Shown one piece after another: positions 17,733 through 24,375 of a stretch of 53,688 nucleotides of DNA. Location of the stretch: NCBI GenBank assembly GCA_022510865.1, contig JAFLSQ010000013.1:1-53688 (forward strand), given 5' to 3'. This DNA comes from Treponema sp. GTDB lineage: Bacteria; Spirochaetota; Spirochaetia; Treponematales; Treponemataceae. Numbering within the stretch: position 1 is the stretch's first letter; each line of letters begins with the position of its first letter. A program made the position numbers and the translations under genes. Below the pieces are notes generated by a model, which saw nothing but the letters and a program-made list of their open reading frames with translations, did no database searches and had not been told where the DNA came from.

Positions 17733-17788
17733 TTCATGCTGATTTTTCTGCCTGCGCCTTGATTTTCCTGCCGTTTTTGCCAGAAAAA

Positions 17789-19033
17789 TCAGTCTTTGTA
17801 GCCGCTCCATTCGCGCAGTTTCGCGACTTTCTCCAGGAAGCGGTCCGCCTCATCCTCTGTGTTGTAAAAATACAGGCTTGCCCGCGCGCTGGACTGAACC
17901 CCAAGGTACTGCCCGAGCGGTTGCGCGCAGTGATGGCCCGCGCGGATTGCGATGCGCTCCTCAGAGAGCAGGGATGCCGTGTCATGCGGATGAACGCCGT
18001 CAATCGTAAAAGTCACGATTCCGCAGCGTTTTGATGCGTCAAGCGGCCCCACGATGTTTACGTGCGGAATCCTCTGCATTCCGTCCAGAATGCGGCCTGC
18101 AAGGGCATTGTCATGCTCAGCAATTTTGTCCAGCCCCACCGACTGAATGTAGCGGATTGCCGCCGCCATCCCCACCGCGTCTCCCGCGCTCACAGTGCCC
18201 GCCTCAAATTTATGCGGGACTTCCGCCCATGTCGCTTTCTCGCGGGTGACGTACTCAATCATCTCGCCGCCAAGCAGGAACGGCTCCATCTCCTCCAGAA
18301 GATTTTTCTTGCCGTAAAGCGCGCCAATCCCCATAGGGCCGCAGAGTTTGTGCCCGCTCATCGCAAAAAAATCCGCGTCCAAATCCTGCACGTCAACTTT
18401 TATGTGCGGCGCGGACTGCGCTCCGTCAATAATCATAATCGCGCCGTTCTTGTGGGCAATCCTCGCAATCTCTTTCACCGGATTCGTCACGCCAAGGACG
18501 TTGCTCACGTGCGCCACCGACACAATCTTCGTGTTCGGGGTGATTTTTGACTCGATTTCCTCTCTGCTGATGACTCCGTTCTGTTTGTCGCATTCCATGA
18601 AAACAAGCTTCGCGCCGGTTTTGCGGCTGACCATCTGCCATGGAACTATGTTCGAGTGATGCTCCATAATCGTGATGCAGATTTCATCGCCCGCGTGAAG
18701 TTTGTTCAGTCCCCAGCTGTAAGCCACAAGGTTCAGGCTTTCCGAGGCGTTCCGCGTGAATACGATTTCTGATGATTCTCTTGCGTTTATGAATTTTGCC
18801 ACGGTCTCGCGGGCATCCTCATAAGCGAGCGTCGCGCGCTCGCTCAAAGAGTAGAGACCCCGCAGCGGATTCGCGTTCTCTGTCGCGTAAAAATGCGTCA
18901 TCGCGTTGAGCACGATGAACGGCCGCTGCGCAGTCGCCGCCGTGTCAAAGTAGATTAAATCCCTGTTCTCAACCGATGAGCGCTCGTCTATCGCCTTAAA
19001 AAACGGAAAGTCCTTCCTGTATTTGTTTTCCAT
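17789..19033 (-). CDS. sufS: cysteine desulfurase SufS
   Basis: PLP enzyme that removes sulfur from L-cysteine and passes it as persulfide to SufU. Class II desulfurase features: FDTAATAQRP near the N-terminus, GAQSAPH, the PLP lysine in SGHKLCGPMGIGALYG, and the active-site Cys in RAGHHCAQPL. I place the start at the ATG at 19033 (protein begins MENKYRKDFPFF), which has AGGAAATC upstream; the frame is open to 19075 but the extra residues lack family character. It follows sufD by 51 bases. Confidence 0.93.
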   Translation of the reverse strand: MENKYRKDFPFFKAIDERSSVENRDLIYFDTAATAQRPFIVLNAMTHFYATENANPLRGLYSLSERATLAYEDARETVAKFINARESSEIVFTRNASESLNLVAYSWGLNKLHAGDEICITIMEHHSNIVPWQMVSRKTGAKLVFMECDKQNGVISREEIESKITPNTKIVSVAHVSNVLGVTNPVKEIARIAHKNGAIMIIDGAQSAPHIKVDVQDLDADFFAMSGHKLCGPMGIGALYGKKNLLEEMEPFLLGGEMIEYVTREKATWAEVPHKFEAGTVSAGDAVGMAAAIRYIQSVGLDKIAEHDNALAGRILDGMQRIPHVNIVGPLDASKRCGIVTFTIDGVHPHDTASLLSEERIAIRAGHHCAQPLGQYLGVQSSARASLYFYNTEDEADRFLEKVAKLREWSGYKD

Positions 19034-19084
19034 CCTGATTTCCTGCCTCTGTGCCAGTCTGATTGCCCGCCGCAAAAAAGCGCG

Positions 19085-20173
19085 TCATCCTCCGATTTCC
19101 ACGCCGAAAATTCCGTCCAGATAATCCTGCACCTGAGCGCGCGCGTCCTCATCCGGAATCTGCGCTGCGGCCGCGGAGATTTTTGCCCTTGACATCATCG
19201 CCTCCGCGCTTTCCCTGCTGATTCCCCGGCTCTGCATATAAAAAAGCATATCGCCGGAAAGTTTCCCGAGCGTAGAGCCGTGCTCCGCCTTGATGTCGTC
19301 CTCGCCGCAAAGAATTATTGGCGCGGATTTCACGACCGCGTCCGCCGAAAGCAGGAGCGTCGATTCCATCTCCGTGCCCGTCGAGCCGGAGCATCCTCTC
19401 TCCAGGTTGATTGTCCCGCGGTAAGTTTTTGTGGCGTTGCCAAGGACGGTTCCGTCAGTCCGCATATTGCAGGAAGTTTTTTTGCCTTTGTGGACGACCA
19501 CCTGATTCATGTCAATCTGCTGATTATCCCGCACGATGTAGGCGGTGTCCGACTTGAATTCCGACTGACTGCCCGCGAGCGTGGCGTGAAATGCCGCGTT
19601 GATGTGCGAGCCGCCAAGCGGAATCTGCACGAGGCTCACTTTTGCCCGCTCGCCGCAGACAACGGAAGTCTCGTCAATCAGGTTCACGCCATTTCCGCAC
19701 AGCTGGATTTTCGCAATCTGCACCTGCGAGTCATCCTCCGCGTAGATTTTTGTGACCGTTCCGGCGAGAGTGCCTGTCGTGCCGCTTCCGCCCTCGTGCA
19801 GTAAAATGATTTTGCAGCGGCTTCCGCCAAGCGCGTGGATTATCTGATGAGATGCCGCGCCTGCGTCCGCATTTATCCTGATTACAAGCGTTTTTGTGCT
19901 GTCTCCGCTCTCTGCTCTTGCGATTGTATAAACCCTTGCGTCACCGGCAGCGTCCGCAATCAGTTTTGCGGCATCTTCCCCGATTGCGGACTGCGGCTCC
20001 GGAAGCTTTGTCTCCACGGATTTTCCGCCTGAGATCGAAACGCCGTCCGGAACGGACAGCTCCAGCCCGTCGTTTTTCTGCAAATTAAAATCGTATGATA
20101 CGCTGTCGCCGTTTATTTTGAGCCAGCTCCATGTGAGATACGGAATTGGGTTGATGTCTATGCTCTGTTTCAT
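19085..20173 (-). CDS. sufD: Fe-S assembly protein SufD
   Basis: Beta-helix partner of SufB in the SufBC2D scaffold complex. 362 residues from the ATG at 20173, which has AAAGGAC upstream and gives MKQSIDINPIPYLTWSWLKI. The C-terminal conserved part is clear: KTSCNMRTDGTVLGNATKTYRG (start), then DDIKAEHGSTLGKLSGDMLFYMQSRGIS (start). The N-terminal half is variable as usual. It is separated from sufB by a 608-base gap filled with gene remnants and repeats, unlike the compact spacing elsewhere in the operon. Confidence 0.9.
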   Translation of the reverse strand: MKQSIDINPIPYLTWSWLKINGDSVSYDFNLQKNDGLELSVPDGVSISGGKSVETKLPEPQSAIGEDAAKLIADAAGDARVYTIARAESGDSTKTLVIRINADAGAASHQIIHALGGSRCKIILLHEGGSGTTGTLAGTVTKIYAEDDSQVQIAKIQLCGNGVNLIDETSVVCGERAKVSLVQIPLGGSHINAAFHATLAGSQSEFKSDTAYIVRDNQQIDMNQVVVHKGKKTSCNMRTDGTVLGNATKTYRGTINLERGCSGSTGTEMESTLLLSADAVVKSAPIILCGEDDIKAEHGSTLGKLSGDMLFYMQSRGISRESAEAMMSRAKISAAAAQIPDEDARAQVQDYLDGIFGVEIGG

Positions 20174-20240
20174 AAAAATAAAGTCCTTTTGATTGCCCTG
20201 CCTTAAATATAGCGAAAATTCCGCCTGTCGGCAACTGGAA

Positions 20241-20396
20241 TCAAACGGCATGGGATGTCCGGACTGGTCGCGCGGTCAGGCGGAACACCACGCAACCGTC
20301 CGGGCACACAATCTCTCTGGTATACCGCCCGCTCCCGCGCAAAAAGCCTGTCACCTCAATATCCCACTCGAAGTCCTCTTTGAACCACTTTTTCAT
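20241..20396 (-). pseudogene. internally deleted small cysteine-containing protein (TIGR04076-like)
   Basis: A 51-codon frame reads MKKWFKEDFEWDIEVTGFL at the start and IVCPDGCVVFRLTARP near the end. From memory, both ends match a ~95-residue family (TIGR04076) whose middle, with several Cys, is missing here, so an in-frame deletion seems to have joined the ends. The start still has TACACT (20408-20403) six bases upstream, the leaderless pattern seen at intact genes. It could instead be an intact very short protein. Confidence 0.5.
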
Positions 20397-20443
20397 GCGC
20401 GGAGTGTAGCACGGGAGGGGCGCGGAGGGCAAGAGATGCTGCC

Positions 20444-20540
20444 AGCACGAGTGATGTTTCTACATAGCACGAATATCATTTCTGAATAGTACGATAGACG
20501 TTTTGTCAACCGTGCGGTTAACGGAATGTCTATCGTGCTA
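20444..20540. repeat. 22-bp direct repeats plus one inverted copy
   Basis: Three adjacent 22-base units start with AGCACGAGTGATG (20444), AGCACGAATATCA (20466) and AGTACGATAGACG (20488). A fourth copy is inverted at 20539-20518 and reads AGCACGATAGACATTCCG. Units three and four form a 13-bp stem (20487-20499 with 20528-20540) with an inner stem AACCG/CGGTT (20508-20519). No coding sense is apparent, as 22 is not a multiple of three. Confidence 0.75.
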
Positions 20541-20574
20541 TTTCGGGAGCGCGCACGTGCTTATGACTCCAATG

Positions 20575-20781
20575 CTACCGCACCAGCCCCAGATTCGGCG
20601 CGTACCGCTCCACGCGCTCGAATATCACGATGTCAGGCTTGTATTCCAGAATCCGCTTTTTGTCTGTTACCTAAAAGTCCTTCCACACGTAATCAACTTC
20701 CGAGAAGAGCGGCGACACGAACGGCTCTAATGCGGTGGAAAATGAGTCGCGGAACACGAGTGAGCGCGTCACCCCTGTTTT
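20575..20781 (-). pseudogene. 3' fragment of an SGNH/AlgX-type acetyltransferase gene
   Basis: Read in the same frame immediately after the sufB stop, the minus strand encodes RSLVFRDSFSTALEPFVS, then PLFSEVDYVWKDF, an in-frame TAG, and DKKRILEYKPDIVIFERVER, ending at a stop at 20575. This is the C-terminal part of the AlgX/AlgJ/DHHW-type SGNH hydrolase-like proteins that O-acetylate polysaccharides (GDSF-like motif altered to RDSF). The N-terminal ~300 residues are gone and the remainder has a nonsense codon. Confidence 0.7.
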
Positions 20782-22194
20782 CTACATCGAGCCTTTCATC
20801 TCCAGGCGAATCAGGTTGTTCATCTCAACCGCGTACTCTAGCGGCAGCTCCTTGCTCACCGGGTTTGCGAATCCGCTCACAATCATGCTGCGCGCCTCGT
20901 CCTCGCTGATTCCCCGGCTCATCAGGTAAAAAATTGCGTCGTTTGAGATGCGTCCGATTTTTGCCTCATGGCCTATGTCGCACTCATCAGTTTTGATTAC
21001 CATCGCCGGGATTGTGTCGCTGCGGCTTTGAGAATCAAGCATCAGGCTCTCGCATGACACGCTTGATTTGCTTCCCTTCGCGTTTTTGTCAATGTAGATT
21101 GCGGAGCGGTAGATGCTCTCTCCGCCTCCTTTTGAGATTGATTTTGTTGATATGAGGCTTGTCGTGTCCGGGGCAAGGTGCACCATCTTCGCGCCGGTGT
21201 CAAGGTTCTGCCCGGCTCCCGCGAATGTGATTCCTGTGAATTCTGATTTTGCGCCCCGTCCCACAAGGTCACTTTCCGGATAAAGATATGACACGTGGCT
21301 TCCGAACGAGCCGGACACCCATTCTATGCTCGCGCTCTCCTCAACCCGGGCGCGCTTGGTGTTCAGATTATACATATTCTTTGACCAGTTCTCGATGGTC
21401 GAGTAGCGCAGGTGCGCCCCTTTTTTCACAAAAAGCTCAACCGCGCCTGCGTGCAGATTCGCCTCGTTGTATTTTGGGGCGGAGCATCCCTCAATAAAAT
21501 GCAGGTCCGCTCCCTCATCCACAATAATCAGCGTGTGCTCGAACTGGCCGGCGCCTCGGGCGTTCAGCCTGAAATACGACTGCAAAGGAAACGACAGATG
21601 AACGCCCTTGGGTACATAGACAAAAGAGCCGCCTGACCAGACCGCGCCGTGCAGCGCGGCGAATTTGTGGTCACGCGGAGTTATGAGGGTCATAAAATAA
21701 TCCCGCACCATCTGCCCCCATTCCTGCGATTTTAACGCCTCCTCGAAGCCAAGGTAAACAACTCCCTGCTTCGCCACTTCCTCCTGCACATTGTGATAGA
21801 CAAGCTCGCTGTCGTACTGCGCTCCGACTCCGGCAAGGCTTTTACGCTCGGCCTCAGGAATCCCGAGTTTCTCAAAAGTCTCCTTGATGTCCTCGGGCAC
21901 GTCCTCCCATTTTCCGCTTATCTGGGTTTTCGGGCGGACGTAAGTTGCGATGTTCTCAACGTGAAGGTCATCGATTGACGGCCCCCATTTGGGAACTGCA
22001 AGATGATTGTAAATCTCCAGCGATTTCAGGCGGAATTCCCGCATCCACTGCGGGTCGTCTTTCTCCTCGCTGATTTTTGCGACAATTTCGGGAGTCAGCC
22101 CCGACTCAATCCTGTAGAAATCCTTTTCGGATTCCTCGTAGCGGAAATCATAGAATTCGCGGTTTATATCATCAATCTTTGTTTTGTCTTCCAT
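20782..22194 (-). CDS. sufB: Fe-S assembly protein SufB
   Basis: Core scaffold on which the nascent cluster is built, together with SufC and SufD. 470 residues with the conserved N-terminal region DPQWMREFRLKSLEIY, VPKGVHLSFPLQSYFRLN, EGCSAPKYNEANLHAG, and the C-terminal SVSCESLMLDSQSRSDTIPA (candidate sulfur-accepting Cys) and DECDIGHEAKIGRISNDAIF. It lies 30 bases after sufC. Directly beyond its TAG stop, in frame, begins the remnant of an unrelated SGNH gene, marking a deletion or insertion junction. Confidence 0.96.
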   Translation of the reverse strand: MEDKTKIDDINREFYDFRYEESEKDFYRIESGLTPEIVAKISEEKDDPQWMREFRLKSLEIYNHLAVPKWGPSIDDLHVENIATYVRPKTQISGKWEDVPEDIKETFEKLGIPEAERKSLAGVGAQYDSELVYHNVQEEVAKQGVVYLGFEEALKSQEWGQMVRDYFMTLITPRDHKFAALHGAVWSGGSFVYVPKGVHLSFPLQSYFRLNARGAGQFEHTLIIVDEGADLHFIEGCSAPKYNEANLHAGAVELFVKKGAHLRYSTIENWSKNMYNLNTKRARVEESASIEWVSGSFGSHVSYLYPESDLVGRGAKSEFTGITFAGAGQNLDTGAKMVHLAPDTTSLISTKSISKGGGESIYRSAIYIDKNAKGSKSSVSCESLMLDSQSRSDTIPAMVIKTDECDIGHEAKIGRISNDAIFYLMSRGISEDEARSMIVSGFANPVSKELPLEYAVEMNNLIRLEMKGSM

Positions 22195-22224
22195 AAGCGT
22201 CAGTCGTTGGGAATGGCATCCGGG

Positions 22225-22965
22225 CTAATTGTCCGAGAACTCCTCAAAGCCTCTCTCGCTGATTTGCCTGAACAGTGAGCCGTCTCCGGTTCTCACAATG
22301 TGGCCTTTCACAAGCACGTGCGTGAAATCCACGTTCAGGGCCTCCAGAATTTTGGTTGTGTGTGTGATAATCAGAAGCGAGCCGTTCGTAAGCCTCCTGT
22401 ACTCCTCGATTCCTTTTGCGACGACGCGCACCGCATCAACGTCAAGCCCCGAGTCCGTCTCGTCAAGGATGGCAAGATCCGGCTTGAGCATGAGAAGCTG
22501 GAGAATCTCTGATTTTTTGCGCTCGCCGCCAGAGAATCCCACGTTCAGGTCGCGCTTGGCGTAATCCGCCTTCATGTCAAGGATTTCCATGCAGCGCTGC
22601 ATCTCTTTTTGGAACTGGAAAAGCTTGACGCGCTCGCCGGTTTTCTGCTGGACCGCGGAGCGGATGAACGCCTCAAGGCTGATTCCCGGAACTTCCAGCG
22701 GACTTTGGAACGACATGAACATTCCCGCGCGCGCGCGCTTGTCCGCAGAGAGCGTCGTGACATCATCGCCTTTAAAAATGATTTTTCCGCCGGTCACTTT
22801 ATAGACAGGATTCCCCATCAGAGTGTTCCCGAGTGAGGATTTTCCGGCTCCGTTCGGCCCCATAAGGACATGGGTCTCGCCTTGCCCGATTTTTATGCTA
22901 AGGTCGCTGAGAATCTTTTTTCCGTCCTCAAGCTCCGCGCTCAAATTAACAACATCTAACAGCAT
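22225..22965 (-). CDS. sufC: Fe-S assembly ATPase SufC
   Basis: ABC-type ATPase of the SufBC2D complex. 246 residues: Walker A MGPNGAGKSSLGNTLMG, the SUF-specific signature LNVGFSGGERKKSEILQ, and Walker B LAILDETDSGLDVDA. It is the first gene of the sufC-B-D-S order typical of SUF systems. The ATG at 22965 has no Shine-Dalgarno; a promoter with -35 and -10 puts the transcription start at the ATG. Confidence 0.96.
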   Translation of the reverse strand: MLLDVVNLSAELEDGKKILSDLSIKIGQGETHVLMGPNGAGKSSLGNTLMGNPVYKVTGGKIIFKGDDVTTLSADKRARAGMFMSFQSPLEVPGISLEAFIRSAVQQKTGERVKLFQFQKEMQRCMEILDMKADYAKRDLNVGFSGGERKKSEILQLLMLKPDLAILDETDSGLDVDAVRVVAKGIEEYRRLTNGSLLIITHTTKILEALNVDFTHVLVKGHIVRTGDGSLFRQISERGFEEFSDN

Positions 22966-22971
22966 ACTGAA

Positions 22972-23000
22972 AATATAATGAAAAAAAATGGGAGCGACAA
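22972..23000 (-). promoter_or_regulatory. suf operon promoter (leaderless type)
   Basis: On the minus strand TTGTCG (23000-22995), a 17-base spacer, then TATATT (22977-22972), ending six bases before the sufC ATG. I see no clear IscR/SufR-type palindrome nearby. Confidence 0.6.
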
Positions 23001-23155
23001 CTGTATTCAGCGCAAATACGCGGCAAGGCTGATGATTCCGCCTGTGACTTGCAGGGCATGGCGTGGAAATCCGCGGGAACGCGCAGAAAATCCGCCTGCA
23101 TCCTGATTTTCTGGCCGGATTCTCTGCGTCACTTCCCCTGTCACATTTTTGCTGG

Positions 23156-23161
23156 TATAAT
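23156..23161 (+). promoter_or_regulatory. extended -10 predicting leaderless exonuclease mRNA
   Basis: TGGTATAAT: a perfect TATAAT (23156-23161) with the extended TG, six bases before the ATG at 23168. Confidence 0.6.
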
Positions 23162-23167
23162 CAAAGG

Positions 23168-24085
23168 ATGGACTGCAAGAATTTTGTTTTTTTTGACTGC
23201 GAGTGCGCCAATACGTTTGACGGCGTCGGGAAAATCTGCTCTTTGGGCTATGTTGTCTGCGACAGCGAGCTGAACGTGATTGAGAGCGAGGATGTGGTGA
23301 TGAATCCCGAGTGCGAGTTCGACTGGTATCTTTTTTCCGGCAAGGGCGATATAAAGCTCGCTTATTCAAAGGATTATTTCCGCACGCGCCCGAATTATGA
23401 GCGTTATTACAAGGCGATAAAAAAACTGCTTACTACGGGAAACCGCTATATCGCGGGGTTCGCCGTGGGCAATGACGTTGGTTTTGTGAACGATGCGTGC
23501 GGCCGCTACAATCTGCCTTATATTCAGTTCCGCGCTTTTGATTTGGAGCGTTATCTTGAGCACAAATATAACGAGAAAAAAAAGCTGGTTCAGTGGGCTG
23601 AATCGTTCGGAGTGAATGTGGCGAAGTTTCAGGGCCATAAATCCGTTGATGACGCGATGATGACCATGCTCTGCCTCAAAGCCGAGTGCATGAGAAGCGG
23701 CATGGACGCGGAGCAGATTCTAAAGGACGCGAAAGACTGCTTTGTGTCCAACGAGCAGATTCTGGAGCAGGCTGCCGAGCGCGCGTACCGCCGTGAGGTG
23801 ATGGCAAAAATCACGAGGCTGTACGGCAAGCAGTCCCCGAAGCCCCGCTTTAAGACCGTGCTGGGCCAGCGTTTTGAGCTTGACAAAAAAGTGCTGCACG
23901 ATGTTGACCGCGCGTTCGAGCTTGTGCGGCGCATTTATGATAACGGCGGCATTGTCGCCGAGCACATCAGCGGTAACGGCGAGGTTGTCTTTGAGGACGA
24001 GCCGCACCCGGAGCACAAAAAACGCCTTAAGAGCCGCGGGCTTGGCGTGATTTCCCTGCCTGACCTTGAGGCAAAGCTGAAGTGA
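23168..24085 (+). CDS. DnaQ-fold 3'-5' exonuclease
   Basis: 305 residues. DEDD-type exonuclease motifs are visible: Exo I FVFFDCECANT near the start (catalytic D and E), Exo II GFAVGNDVGFVNDAC, and Exo III GHKSVDDAMMT (DEDDh His and Asp). Residues ~180-305 are a charged helical C-terminal part without a motif I recognise. The frame is open upstream to 23063, but the ATG at 23168 puts Exo I at the N-terminus and follows an extended -10 by six bases. It could act in repair or as an epsilon-like or oligoribonuclease-like enzyme; the substrate is unknown. It diverges from sufC. Confidence 0.8.
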   Translation: MDCKNFVFFDCECANTFDGVGKICSLGYVVCDSELNVIESEDVVMNPECEFDWYLFSGKGDIKLAYSKDYFRTRPNYERYYKAIKKLLTTGNRYIAGFAVGNDVGFVNDACGRYNLPYIQFRAFDLERYLEHKYNEKKKLVQWAESFGVNVAKFQGHKSVDDAMMTMLCLKAECMRSGMDAEQILKDAKDCFVSNEQILEQAAERAYRREVMAKITRLYGKQSPKPRFKTVLGQRFELDKKVLHDVDRAFELVRRIYDNGGIVAEHISGNGEVVFEDEPHPEHKKRLKSRGLGVISLPDLEAKLK

Positions 24086-24288
24086 CGCGCTGCCGTGCCG
24101 CGCACGTTGAAAATCAGGCTCAGGTCTGAAATCGGGGTTGTGAGTCGGTTTTTTGCGGGGGATGGCTGGCAGTCGTTTCTGGCGGGAAAATCAGAGGCCG
24201 GTGAGAATCCGAAAGTATCGCGGATCAGGGCGGGCAATCCGATTGTTTTTTTTGCGGCAATCCAATATCATAGAAGAATATTCTGAGC

Positions 24289-24375
24289 ATGGCTGATTTC
24301 CGACCCTGCGCCTTGCGCGGGTGCTCGCCCGAAACACCGGGGAAATTGCGGACTTTGGCAAGGTGGTTTTTATGA
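24289..24375 (+). CDS. possible 28-codon upstream ORF before thrA
   Basis: A short frame begins ATGGCTGATTTC and ends in TGA overlapping the thrA start as ATGA. It has several Cys, Arg, Leu and one Thr codon but no run of Thr or Ile codons as in classical thr attenuator peptides. It might couple translation into thrA or be chance. The 286-base gap before thrA otherwise shows only a weak stem before TTTTTTTT near 24245. Confidence 0.25.
   Translation: MADFRPCALRGCSPETPGKLRTLARWFL

Noticed and set aside
20444..20540. CRISPR array from 22-bp repeats
   Set aside because: Units are adjacent with no spacers, are degenerate, include an inverted copy, and no cas genes are present. The same applies to 49578-49731.
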